This document shows positions 9,439 to 16,572 of a stretch of 40,440 nucleotides of DNA, in pieces. Origin of the DNA: Chitinophagaceae bacterium (GTDB taxonomy: Bacteria > Bacteroidota > Bacteroidia > Chitinophagales > Chitinophagaceae); contig JAICYZ010000007.1 in NCBI GenBank assembly GCA_025933935.1, forward strand, positions 1-40,440. The letters run 5' to 3'. Each line of letters starts with the position of its first letter. Within the stretch, counting starts at the first letter, position 1. The notes below the pieces were generated by a model. It had not been told where the DNA came from. It was given only the letters and a program-made list of their open reading frames with translations, and searched no databases. Made by a program: the position numbers and the translations under genes.

Positions 9439-9459
9439 TGTGGTGAAACATTTCACACA
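9439..9459. promoter_or_regulatory. dyad-symmetric possible operator
   Basis: TGTGGTGAAA-CA-TTTCACACA forms a near-perfect inverted repeat between the two small peptide genes, 31 bases before the second start. There is no T-run, so an operator is more likely than a terminator. The binding protein is unknown. Confidence 0.35.
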
Positions 9460-9490
9460 TCTATTTTTTAATCTTAAATCATAAAACAAA

Positions 9491-9640
9491 ATGGGAAATC
9501 TATTGTATGTTATCGCAGTGATCCTGGTTATAGGTTGGCTGCTCGGACTGTTTGTATGGAATGCAGGCGGTCTCATTTATATTTTATTGGTAGTCGCAGT
9601 AATCCTGGTGTTATTAAGAATCATCAGGGGCGCTGCTTAA
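9491..9640 (+). CDS. lmo0937-type small membrane protein (copy 2)
   Basis: A 49-residue hydrophobic peptide paralogous to the gene at 9252-9401. It begins [19 protein letters not shown], has a WNAGGLIY turn between two membrane helices, and ends IIRGAA. Its stop codon overlaps an in-frame ATG of the next reading frame (TAATG at 9638-9642), although the CsbD start is more likely 24 bases further on. Expression is probably coupled with CsbD. Function is not known beyond the association of this family with stress genes. Confidence 0.8.
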   Translation: MGNLLYVIAVILVIGWLLGLFVWNAGGLIYILLVVAVILVLLRIIRGAA

Positions 9641-9663
9641 TGTTAAAAAAAAAACTTTTTATT

Positions 9664-9855
9664 ATGGAAGACTGGAAATTAAAATTAAACGGAAACTGGA
9701 ATGAAGTCAAAGGAAAAATGAAACAGGCATATGGTGATCTTACCGATGATGACTTAAAACATGAAGAAGGAAAAGATGATGAATTGGTAGGCCGTTTGCA
9801 ACAAAAACTAGGAAAAACAAAAGATCAGGTCATTAGCTGGATTCAAAGCCTTTGA
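9664..9855 (+). CDS. CsbD family stress-response protein
   Basis: A 63-residue hydrophilic protein with the CsbD pattern: [20 protein letters not shown], then [20 protein letters not shown]. CsbD is a sigmaB-controlled general-stress protein in Bacillus and its homologues are abundant stress proteins in many phyla; the mechanism is unknown. An in-frame ATG at 9640 overlapping the previous stop would add MLKKKLFI; I prefer 9664 because family members start directly before the helix with ExxWxxKxxGxWNExKGK. It closes a three-gene unit of small stress proteins and is followed by a strong terminator. Confidence 0.88.
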   Translation: MEDWKLKLNGNWNEVKGKMKQAYGDLTDDDLKHEEGKDDELVGRLQQKLGKTKDQVISWIQSL

Positions 9856-9882
9856 TTTATTTTAATTGATAACTTCAAACTA

Positions 9883-9911
9883 AAACCTCATTCATTTTTT
9901 GCATGAGGTTT
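9883..9911 (+). terminator. Rho-independent terminator after CsbD
   Basis: AAACCTCAT (9883-9891) pairs with ATGAGGTTT (9903-9911), with an 11-base loop and a T-run through 9914. It ends the small-peptide/CsbD transcript 25 bases before the AI-2E family gene. Confidence 0.85.
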
Positions 9912-9935
9912 TTTATGAGTAATTCATAATCGTAA

Positions 9936-11063
9936 ATGAAACTGTATGACCGCTGGCCACTGTATGTCAAATTAGGATTTCAGTTCCTGGTCATTTTTTT
10001 TATTTGCTATTTCATTTACGTTTCACAGAATATTCTGATTCCTTTTGCATTTGCAGTTTTGCTCTCTGTGCTTCTTTTGCCCATCGTTGTTTTTTTGGAA
10101 TCAAAAAACATCGGAAGGGTTTTGTCCATTATCATCGCGTTGTTATGTGCCTCAGGCTTTGTTGCATTTATTATTTATTTGCTTAGCAACCAGATATCGG
10201 TTTTTGTAAACGATGTGCCTTCGATAAAGCAGCATTTGAATGAGCATTTTTTTGCAGCTCAAAATTGGATAAAAAACCGGCTGCACATCTCTGTCAGTGA
10301 ACAAAACCGGTATCTTGCTGAACAGGCAGATAAATTAAAAGCCACCGGTACCGGCTATATCCGCAGCACATTTTTTTCCATTTCAGAAGCGCTGATGCTT
10401 TTGATACTTATGCCGATTTATTGCTTCCTGTTGTTGTATTACCGCCTCCATATCCGGAATTTTTTATTCGCAATTTTCAAAAAAGAATTAAAAGAAGATG
10501 TGCAAAATGTTATCATCAAATCAAGACTGATGATTCGAAATTATATGGTTGGGATCGTAATTGAAATGTCGATAATAGCTTTTGCAAATTCCGTCGGCCT
10601 TTTAATATTAGGAATAAAATACGCGATTTTCTTTGGTGTTTTATCAGCCGTGCTCAATATCATTCCCTACCTGGGAATGTTTACAGCTACTCTTTTTACA
10701 GTCGTAGTTACCTTAACCACTTCCGCACATACAAGCGATGTCATTTGGATCGTGGTAATTTTTTATGGAATTCATATGATAGATGTGAATATCCTCATGC
10801 CCAATATCGTTTCTTCGAGACTTCAGATAAACGTATTAATTTCTGTACTGGGCGTTGTGATTGGAGGAGCGCTTACCGGCATTTCAGGGTTATTTTTATC
10901 GGTGCCCGCTGTGGCATTTATCAAAATACTTTGTGATCAGATAGACAGTTTAAAACCATGGGGAATGCTGATGGGAGCTGATACAGCCGGCATCCCGCAA
11001 GGCCGCATAACAAAAAAGATACGACAACTTTCAAAATTAAGATCGGTCCAAAGAAGAAAGTGA
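9936..11063 (+). CDS. AI-2E family transporter (UPF0118 permease)
   Basis: A 375-residue inner-membrane protein of the AI-2E transporter / UPF0118 family. Hydrophobic helices are predicted near residues 12-30, 32-52, 62-84, 148-172, 205-230, 235-262, 270-290 and 300-330. The family features are the N-terminal pair of helices around PFAFAVLLSVLLLPIV, the long soluble segment (about 85-145), and the C-terminal GVLSAVLNIIPYLGMF and SVLGVVIGGALTGISGLFLS segments. Members export or import small molecules or act as Na+/H+ antiporters; the name does not prove AI-2 transport. The C-terminus is basic. It lies between a terminator and a convergent kinase gene, so it is monocistronic. Confidence 0.88.
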   Translation: MKLYDRWPLYVKLGFQFLVIFFICYFIYVSQNILIPFAFAVLLSVLLLPIVVFLESKNIGRVLSIIIALLCASGFVAFIIYLLSNQISVFVNDVPSIKQHLNEHFFAAQNWIKNRLHISVSEQNRYLAEQADKLKATGTGYIRSTFFSISEALMLLILMPIYCFLLLYYRLHIRNFLFAIFKKELKEDVQNVIIKSRLMIRNYMVGIVIEMSIIAFANSVGLLILGIKYAIFFGVLSAVLNIIPYLGMFTATLFTVVVTLTTSAHTSDVIWIVVIFYGIHMIDVNILMPNIVSSRLQINVLISVLGVVIGGALTGISGLFLSVPAVAFIKILCDQIDSLKPWGMLMGADTAGIPQGRITKKIRQLSKLRSVQRRK

Positions 11064-11076
11064 GTTAAAGCTGATT

Positions 11077-12474
11077 TCAAAAAGTAATTGTAAAAGTGGT
11101 GCCTTTTCCATACTCACTTTCAGCGGAGATATTTCCTTTATGTCCTAAAATAATATTTTGAGAATTTGCAAGTCCAAGTCCATTTCCTTTTTGTTTGGTG
11201 GTGAAATAAGGCTCAAATAAACGGTCGGTTTCTGTCTTCGTCATTCCTTTTCCATTGTCAGAAATGGTTACCATGCAACGGCCATCTTTATTTTCGCTGT
11301 TAATTTTTAAGATCCCGTTTTCATCCATTGCCTCAACGGCGTTAACGATGATATTTAAAAATGCGATTTTAATTTTTTCGATATCCACGGAAATAGGACG
11401 AAGGTTGGTATCATAATTTTTAATGACTTTTATATGGTTGAGTTCAATTCTGTCGCGGGCCAGTTCCATTGTTGCGTCCAGTATATCATTGATAGAAGCA
11501 TCAGCAAAAGTAAGTTCAGCCACACGCGTTGAGTTCAATAAATCGCTTACCAATTGATTGATTCTTTCAGAGTTCCTGCTTATCATGGAAAAAAGCATGT
11601 CGGTGCCTTCATTATTATCGAGCTCAGATTTCAATTGCTCGGTGGCCAGGTTAATATTCGTCAATGGATTTCTCACTTCATGTGCAATGACCCGGGCGAT
11701 TCTTCCGGTTACTACATATTTTTCCAATCGTCTCAGTTCAATTAATTCTGTATTTAGCGTTGAGAGCTGTTTCACCCTTTCCTGCAGCTGGTGTTCATAT
11801 TGCTCGGCTTTTTTGGAAGCAAGGCGCTTCTCCTTATTTTCTTTATTATAAACGACCAATGAATAGATGGTGAGTAAAACGGCAACAATCAGCGAGAGGA
11901 TGTTCAGCGCCTGGATCAGTCCGGAATATTCCGAAACTTTTTGCGATCTTTCGTTCCAGAGGTCACTTTCTTCATTTTTCATTTTAGTGATTTCTTCCTG
12001 AATCACTTTAGTTTTCAGTGCTCCCTGCTTTTCACCTTCTAAAATACCAGGAGTTATTTTACGGGAAGAAAAAAAATCGTGAAGAACATTTTGAATCAAT
12101 AAATACTTTTCATCGATGAAATTATGAAGTGTATCCAGGTTCTTTTGTTGACGTCGGTTGTCTTTTGTTAGTAATTTTAATCTTACGAAAGTGCTGTCGG
12201 TATTGCGGATACTTTGGTCATAATCTGCAAGTAAAGTTTTATCCTGGCTTATAAGATATCCCCTAAATGCAGATTCACCTTTCGCAATAAAAGCAACCAC
12301 ATTATCAAGATTGTGAATTACTTCATTGGTATGACTCATCCAATAATCCTGGCTAACAACTTTTCGGGTAGAAACAAATGTGAGCAGATAAGAAATAAAC
12401 AACAGAAAGAATGCGGCAAGGAAGCCAATCCTCGTACGAGTGGCAATTTTATCAAAAATGTTTTTTACCATCAT
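11077..12474 (-). CDS. CHASE3-domain sensor histidine kinase
   Basis: A 465-residue membrane histidine kinase. Transmembrane helices lie at about 16-36 and 186-208, with a roughly 150-residue extracytoplasmic CHASE3-type helical sensor between them (ESAFRGYLISQDKTLLADYD is typical). A coiled-coil linker (212-250) leads to the HisKA domain with H265 in AHEVRNPLTNINLATEQL, then the HATPase domain with the N box NIIVNAVEAM, G1 DNGKGM and G2 GNGLGLAN. All catalytic motifs are intact. No response regulator is adjacent. It follows the 57-aa lipoprotein by 29 bases and probably shares its transcript. The NtrC-type regulator at 6581-8005 is the only response regulator in the window and a possible partner (inference). 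Confidence 0.93.
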   Translation of the reverse strand: MMVKNIFDKIATRTRIGFLAAFFLLFISYLLTFVSTRKVVSQDYWMSHTNEVIHNLDNVVAFIAKGESAFRGYLISQDKTLLADYDQSIRNTDSTFVRLKLLTKDNRRQQKNLDTLHNFIDEKYLLIQNVLHDFFSSRKITPGILEGEKQGALKTKVIQEEITKMKNEESDLWNERSQKVSEYSGLIQALNILSLIVAVLLTIYSLVVYNKENKEKRLASKKAEQYEHQLQERVKQLSTLNTELIELRRLEKYVVTGRIARVIAHEVRNPLTNINLATEQLKSELDNNEGTDMLFSMISRNSERINQLVSDLLNSTRVAELTFADASINDILDATMELARDRIELNHIKVIKNYDTNLRPISVDIEKIKIAFLNIIVNAVEAMDENGILKINSENKDGRCMVTISDNGKGMTKTETDRLFEPYFTTKQKGNGLGLANSQNIILGHKGNISAESEYGKGTTFTITF

Positions 12475-12503
12475 GGAAGTTAAACAAAATACATCGCTTA
12501 AAA

Positions 12504-12677
12504 TTATTTTTTGGTTGCTTTGCTAACGAGCCAGATAATTATTATCAGTACGATAACAATTCCAATAACGCCAACCCAAACGCCGGCTTTAAAAATACCG
12601 CCCACAACGCTGCAACTGCTTAATATCAAAACGAGGAGGAAAAAAGGAATGAGCTTAACTACTTTGTTTGTGTTCAT
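12504..12677 (-). CDS. small lipoprotein with C-terminal membrane helix
   Basis: A 57-residue protein not reported by simple long-ORF scanning. It has a basic N-terminus, a hydrophobic signal segment and a lipobox (LILSSC, Cys22). SVVGGIFKAG and a second hydrophobic helix (about 32-51) follow, ending SKATKK. Bacteroidota genomes carry many such CxVVGGIFKAG peptides, and databases often label them phosphatidate cytidylyltransferase, which cannot be right for 57 residues. The role is unknown; an envelope-stress link is suggested by its place between the iron-permease-like genes and the CHASE3 kinase, all on one strand. Confidence 0.78.
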   Translation of the reverse strand: MNTNKVVKLIPFFLLVLILSSCSVVGGIFKAGVWVGVIGIVIVLIIIIWLVSKATKK

Positions 12678-12699
12678 AACATGGTTTTATGATTATAAA

Positions 12700-13150
12700 T
12701 TATTTTTTTTCTTCTGAATCATTGATATCCGGATTCGCGGTTTCCTTTTGTTTTTTTTGGTTGTAAAAGTTTTTTATCTCTTCCAATTGTTCGTCAGATA
12801 ACTCCTCCACATTGATCATTTTATCACTCACGTTGCTTTTTTCAATCAACGCATCCAGTTTAAGCTGCAAGGCGGTGATGTCTTTATTTTCCGTATGCTG
12901 TATTACAAAAACCATCAGGAAAGTAATGATACTGCTGGTAGTATTCATTACCAGTTGCCATGTGTCAGAATATTTAAAAATTGGTCCGGTAACTGCCCAT
13001 AAAACTACAATCGTTAATCGCAGCAACAAAAGCAAAAACGCCGCCTGTCACTTTTGTAACTCCTTCAGAAAAACGATTGAAAAATTTGGAAAATTTACTC
13101 TGCTTCTTTTTTCCTGAATTTTCTTTTTGATTTACATTTTCACTTTTCAC
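12700..13150 (-). pseudogene. low-affinity iron permease family paralogue, frameshifted
   Basis: Together the two frames encode a close paralogue of the intact gene at 13355-13885. The upstream frame, from a GTG at 13150, gives FSKFFNRFSEGVTKVTGG and VFAFVAAI. The downstream frame gives TIVVLWAVTGPIFKYSDTW and so on to the stop at 12700. Reading ATTACG instead of ATTAACG at about 13011-13018 restores one open frame, so there is one extra base (T at 13014 or 13015 on the plus strand). Either the gene is broken or this is an assembly error. A distal open segment of 111 codons remains. An in-frame TAA two codons before the GTG limits the N-terminus. The promoter-like element at 13188-13203 is retained. 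Confidence 0.8.
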
Positions 13151-13187
13151 TTTTTAATTTTTAAACAAACTGCTACGAATCCGTTAC

Positions 13188-13203
13188 TAAAATATAATGC
13201 CAG
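13188..13203 (-). promoter_or_regulatory. CTGGCA-N3-TATTTTA promoter element
   Basis: On the minus strand CTGGCA, three bases, then TATTTTA, ending 37 bases before the GTG start of the frameshifted paralogue. Over 18 bases it matches the element before the intact paralogue at 16 positions, while the surrounding DNA differs. Confidence 0.45.
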
Positions 13204-13354
13204 AAAAATAAGCCGTTTCTGAATGAGAAGTTTTTGATGGTTGTTAATAAAGAGATTTGATTTTAAAAAAGTTTTGGGCAAGACGTCAGTAAAAAAACAT
13301 ACTACTAAAAAGTGACAATTGATTTTAATATCTTCTTATATTTTAAAAAAGATT

Positions 13355-13885
13355 TTATTTTTCACGAACTGTTTTCTTTACTTCATTGATGTTTTCCTCG
13401 ATATTCTCTTGTTGTTTCTCTAAGATTTCTTTTTGTTCTTCAAGCGAATGAATTTGGTTCTCTTTTTCCTTTTTTGTGATGCTCGATAAATGTGCATAAA
13501 ACTTTTGCATGACTTCCAGTTCTTCGTCTGTAAGATCCTCAATACTTATTAATTTGTTGCTTGCCTGGCTGGCCGCGATCAATTCATTTAGCTTCAGTTG
13601 CAACGCTATTGTATCTTTATTTTGGGAATGTTGAATCACAAAAACCATCAAAAAAGTAACAATAGTAGTTCCGGTATTAATGACGAGCTGCCAGGTGTCG
13701 GAAAATTTGAATACCGGCCCGGTAACTGCCCAAATCACAACAATAGCAATTGCCACAATAAAGGCATAAACGCCGCCGGTTATTTTAGTAATAACGGCAG
13801 AAAAACGATTGAAGAACTGGGAAAGCTTATTTGGTTTCGCGTTCTTAGCTGCTTTTTCGGCAGTGGTTTGATTCAGATTATTCAC
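13355..13885 (-). CDS. low-affinity iron permease family protein
   Basis: A 176-residue membrane protein with the low-affinity iron permease (PF04120-type) core. Two membrane helices at about 36-56 and 66-86 surround WAVTGPVFKFSDTWQLVINT, and FLMVFVIQHSQNKDTIALQLKLNELI follows. The C-terminal 80 residues are charged and probably coiled-coil (EEQKEILEKQQENIEENI). The yeast founder of the family transports iron, but bacterial members are short and transport has not been shown; it may be a membrane stress protein. A frameshifted paralogue lies 204 bases downstream, a tandem duplication. A TTGGCA-type element lies 49-65 bases upstream. Confidence 0.85.
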   Translation of the reverse strand: MNNLNQTTAEKAAKNAKPNKLSQFFNRFSAVITKITGGVYAFIVAIAIVVIWAVTGPVFKFSDTWQLVINTGTTIVTFLMVFVIQHSQNKDTIALQLKLNELIAASQASNKLISIEDLTDEELEVMQKFYAHLSSITKKEKENQIHSLEEQKEILEKQQENIEENINEVKKTVREK

Positions 13886-13934
13886 GTGAAATTTTTTAAA
13901 AGATAAACAGATAATTTATTAATTGCTTATATAT

Positions 13935-13950
13935 TAAAATATGATGCCAA
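13935..13950 (-). promoter_or_regulatory. TTGGCA-N3-TATTTTA promoter element
   Basis: On the minus strand TTGGCA (13950-13945), three bases, then TATTTTA (13941-13935), 49 bases before the ATG at 13885. It shares layout with the elements at 9188, 13188 and 14158. Confidence 0.45.
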
Positions 13951-14157
13951 AGAATCACCAATTTTTTATGAAAACAAACAAATACTGTTTCTTGTTCTTT
14001 CAACCGGCAGCTTGAAATTAAATCAAAAAATTGTTCCTCACAGTGGGCAATATTTTACTCAAAATGTTATAAAAAAATAGATTCTTTTAAAACAGTAATT
14101 ATTTTGAAATGCGCGTAGCTATTGGATTTCAGGCGTTCCACTTCCTTCAGTTTTTTC

Positions 14158-14173
14158 TTGGCAACGTATTTTG
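14158..14173 (+). promoter_or_regulatory. TTGGCA-N3-TATTTTG promoter element
   Basis: TTGGCA (14158-14163), three bases, TATTTTG (14167-14173), 46 bases before the ytxH-like start. The TTGGCA half resembles a sigma54 -24 box; the second half has TT at the -12 position but not GC. Confidence 0.45.
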
Positions 14174-14219
14174 TCTTAATCTGTTTAAACAACATTTATA
14201 AAACTTAAAATTTAAAATT

Positions 14220-14540
14220 ATGGGCGCAGGAAAAGTTTTCGCAAGCGTATTAGCAGGTGCCGCAGCAGGCGCTGTATTGGGCATTTTATTCGCACCGGAT
14301 AAGGGCACAGAAACCCGTAGGAAAATTGCCGAAAAGGGTTCTGATATTGCCGGAAGTGTAAAGGACACCTATCATGATATTTCAGACACAGTTTCTGAAA
14401 AATATGATGCCGCAAAACAAAAATTATCAAACCTGGTGTCTGAAGGAACAGATATGGGAAAAGACATGGTTAATCAGGCAAAAGAAAAAGCAAATGCTAT
14501 GAAGAATGACGTGAGAAACCCAAATCCCGTTAATTCATAA
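14220..14540 (+). CDS. YtxH domain-containing protein
   Basis: A 106-residue protein with one N-terminal glycine/alanine-rich membrane segment (VFASVLAGAAAGAVLGILFA, about residues 5-24). The YtxH signature PDKGTETRRKIAEKGSDIAG follows, then a long amphipathic helical region with repeated KDTYHDISDTVSEKYDAAKQKL-like spacing. YtxH proteins are general-stress membrane proteins in Bacillus and are common in Bacteroidota; their activity is not known. It is the first gene of a three-gene operon with the holin-like protein (17 bases) and an unknown protein (12 bases further). The promoter-like element is at 14158-14173. Confidence 0.88.
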   Translation: MGAGKVFASVLAGAAAGAVLGILFAPDKGTETRRKIAEKGSDIAGSVKDTYHDISDTVSEKYDAAKQKLSNLVSEGTDMGKDMVNQAKEKANAMKNDVRNPNPVNS

Positions 14541-14557
14541 TTTGTTTAGCTGTTTTA

Positions 14558-14929
14558 ATGGCAATGTCCGGTGATAAAATAAATAACATGGAAAATAACC
14601 CTACCAGTGTGGAAGTATTATTTAATAAGCTGAAGGATTATATAGAAACGACGATTGATTTATATAAATTAAAAGGTATTAATAAAGTTTCAGGGCTTTT
14701 ATCCACTATAATCGTTTCCGTAATATTAATACTGCTGCTGTTTTTGATGCTCGTATGCATCACGATAGGTTTGGCATTATTAATAGGAATGTGGCTTGGG
14801 CATGCATTCTGGGGTTTTTTTATCATGGCAGCAATTTATATTATCATCGGACTTGTTATGTACAAATCAAAGAATAAATTATTAAAAGAGCCGATTAGTA
14901 ATACACTCATCAAAGAATTAGTAGATTAA
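14558..14929 (+). CDS. phage holin family / DUF1469-type membrane protein
   Basis: A 123-residue protein with two membrane helices (about 47-73 and 78-103) preceded by an amphipathic segment, matching the Phage_holin_3_6 (DUF1469) layout. Despite the family name, chromosomal members beside YtxH genes are unlikely to be phage lysis proteins. No phage genes are near. An internal ATG at 14588 (MENNPTSVEVLFNKLKDYIE) is an equally plausible start, removing ten residues. Middle gene of the ytxH operon; probably works with its neighbours at the membrane under stress (inference). Confidence 0.85.
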   Translation: MAMSGDKINNMENNPTSVEVLFNKLKDYIETTIDLYKLKGINKVSGLLSTIIVSVILILLLFLMLVCITIGLALLIGMWLGHAFWGFFIMAAIYIIIGLVMYKSKNKLLKEPISNTLIKELVD

Positions 14930-14941
14930 AATCTTGCGGAT

Positions 14942-15364
14942 ATGAATAATGAAGAAACAGCAGAGGAAAAGCTCGAGATCATTGCAAATACGTCCGATCT
15001 TTCTACAGCCATCAAACGGCTGGAGAGACGAAGAAATTTTTTAGGTGAAGACTTGAAAGATCATTTTCATATCGTGCTTGAAGAATTAAAGCCGACCAAT
15101 ATTTTAAAAAATACCCTCTACGAAGTGCGCGAATCTACTACGCTTAAACACAATCTTTTAAAAGTAGCGATAGGTCTTGGAGCCGGTTATTTTTCACGCA
15201 AGATGGTTGTTGGAAAATCTGCCGGGCTTGTAAAAAAAGCACTTGGAACTGCACTGCAATATGGCATTACGAACTTCATTGCAAAAAAAGATGATTCCAA
15301 TGAAGATCACCTCGATTATCCGCCAAAAAAGAAATCACTTTTAAAAAGGATTCTATCTATTTAG
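14942..15364 (+). CDS. conserved hypothetical protein of the YtxH-holin operon
   Basis: A 140-residue protein that I do not recognise as a named family. It has an acidic helical N-terminus (MNNEETAEEKLEIIANTSD), then a basic helix (AIKRLERRRNFLGEDLKDHFHIVLEELKP). A weak membrane-seeking stretch containing GLGAGYFSRKMVVGKSAG lies near residues 79-96, and the C-terminus is Lys-rich. Position as third gene of the YtxH/holin-like operon, 12 bases after the second stop, suggests it belongs to the same membrane-associated system. No catalytic motif is visible. Confidence 0.75.
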   Translation: MNNEETAEEKLEIIANTSDLSTAIKRLERRRNFLGEDLKDHFHIVLEELKPTNILKNTLYEVRESTTLKHNLLKVAIGLGAGYFSRKMVVGKSAGLVKKALGTALQYGITNFIAKKDDSNEDHLDYPPKKKSLLKRILSI

Positions 15365-15414
15365 CTTTTTTTCAAAACGAAAATCCATTTATTTATTTAC
15401 TTACTGATCTTTTT

Positions 15415-16491
15415 TTAAAAGACAATCCAATGTCCTTTAAAACTACCATTGGAATATTCTAAAGTTGGAGCTGGAAATTTAAAAGAATTGAGAACAAACA
15501 GTAGAACCTTTATGCCTTTTTTATTGGTTCTGATTTTTGTAAAATCGACATCAGGAGCCAGATACCATTGACGGTATCGCTTAATATCCGGGCGATCAAA
15601 AATGACATTTCCCTCATTATCATAACCGATATTTTTTGTGCCGCCAAACATTCCTTCTGCACCATAGCCAACAGAAATGCTAAGCCACCGGGGTAATTTT
15701 GTTTCCGGAAAAAATGAATGAATATTGGCGCTCGCCCAATAGGTTTGCCCGTTATAATCTTTTATAAATCTCTCGATCTCTGTATTTCCATAAAGTTGAT
15801 CAGCTCTTTTATCAAGGTCTGCCTCTCCATAATTCTTTCTGTGAAATGAAAACTTCAATTGAATTTTTTGTTCGTTCCATGAAAGCTCCTGTGAAATGAA
15901 ACTGGCAGAACCGATGATATTTGCGGTAAAATCTCCGGGACTAAAACCATACTGAGAAGAAAATCCATCGAGGATCTCAATGATAGATTGATACGCAACA
16001 CCACTTAATCCTCCAATCCAGATACTTTTTTTTCGCGATAATCCTGCCCATCGCCAGGCTTCCATTGTTGCCCTGCTTTCGGTATAAGCGCTGTAAATGT
16101 GCCCCACCTTATCCATCTGTTGCCATTCAGCATCATCATTGAAAAAATGAAAAGATGAGCGTGGATATTTTGCATACCAGATTGCATTCAAAGCAATAAG
16201 CGTCCCGCCGTAACCAACGATATTAGCGGCTGTTACCAATCGGATTCTTTTCTTATTGTAGGGATAAATTTTAAAAGTATCAATAGCCGGCGCGCTATTT
16301 GAAAAATTAAAAACAGATTTATTAAAAGAAATATCGCCTTTGAAAGTATCTTGTGAAAATGTTTTTGAAGGAACAATAAAACCAAAAAAAACAAGAGAAA
16401 GAAAAACAATTATTCCTGGCCGACTTCCGCCCGGATGACATTTGTGGAGGAAGGCCCACTCAGGCGGGTGTTTATTTGCTGATAAAAACAT
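15415..16491 (-). CDS. DUF2279-domain protein, secreted or membrane-associated
   Basis: A protein of about 358 residues with a DUF2279 (YfiM-type) core: DKVGHIYSAYTESRATMEAWRWAG, then the SGVAYQSIIEILDGFSSQYGFSPGDFTAN segment. Membrane-prone stretches (ISWNEQ-region and C-terminal beta-like end FKGHWIVF) suggest an envelope location. The frame stays open to 16614, which would overlap the divergent phosphohexomutase, so I chose the ATG at 16491. Even then the N-terminus begins with an unusual Pro/His/Cys-rich stretch (NKHPPEWAFLHKCHPGGSRP), and a normal signal sequence (IIVFLSLVFFGFIVPSKTFS) only starts after it. The true start may be an alternative codon there. Confidence 0.75.
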   Translation of the reverse strand: MFLSANKHPPEWAFLHKCHPGGSRPGIIVFLSLVFFGFIVPSKTFSQDTFKGDISFNKSVFNFSNSAPAIDTFKIYPYNKKRIRLVTAANIVGYGGTLIALNAIWYAKYPRSSFHFFNDDAEWQQMDKVGHIYSAYTESRATMEAWRWAGLSRKKSIWIGGLSGVAYQSIIEILDGFSSQYGFSPGDFTANIIGSASFISQELSWNEQKIQLKFSFHRKNYGEADLDKRADQLYGNTEIERFIKDYNGQTYWASANIHSFFPETKLPRWLSISVGYGAEGMFGGTKNIGYDNEGNVIFDRPDIKRYRQWYLAPDVDFTKIRTNKKGIKVLLFVLNSFKFPAPTLEYSNGSFKGHWIVF

Positions 16492-16572
16492 CGCGCAAAA
16501 ATAAGGTGATTGCGTTTTAGAAAATTGAAAATAAATCAAAAAGAATATCTTTAAATTGTAAAAAAAAATGTC

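Larger units (their letters stand above)
13886..14219. other. divergent intergenic region with two promoter-like elements
   Basis: This region separates the minus-strand iron-permease-like gene from the plus-strand ytxH-like operon. It holds a TTGGCA-N3-TATTTTR element facing each gene (13935-13950 minus, 14158-14173 plus). Between them the sequence is AT-rich, and I see no ORF or RNA structure. Confidence 0.5.

Noticed and set aside
9936-11063. AI-2 quorum-sensing transporter
   Set aside because: The family name is broad; no luxS or lsr genes are present, so the substrate is left open.
14558-14929. Holin-like gene as evidence of a prophage
   Set aside because: It lies in a YtxH operon with no lysin, capsid, integrase or other phage gene in the window.
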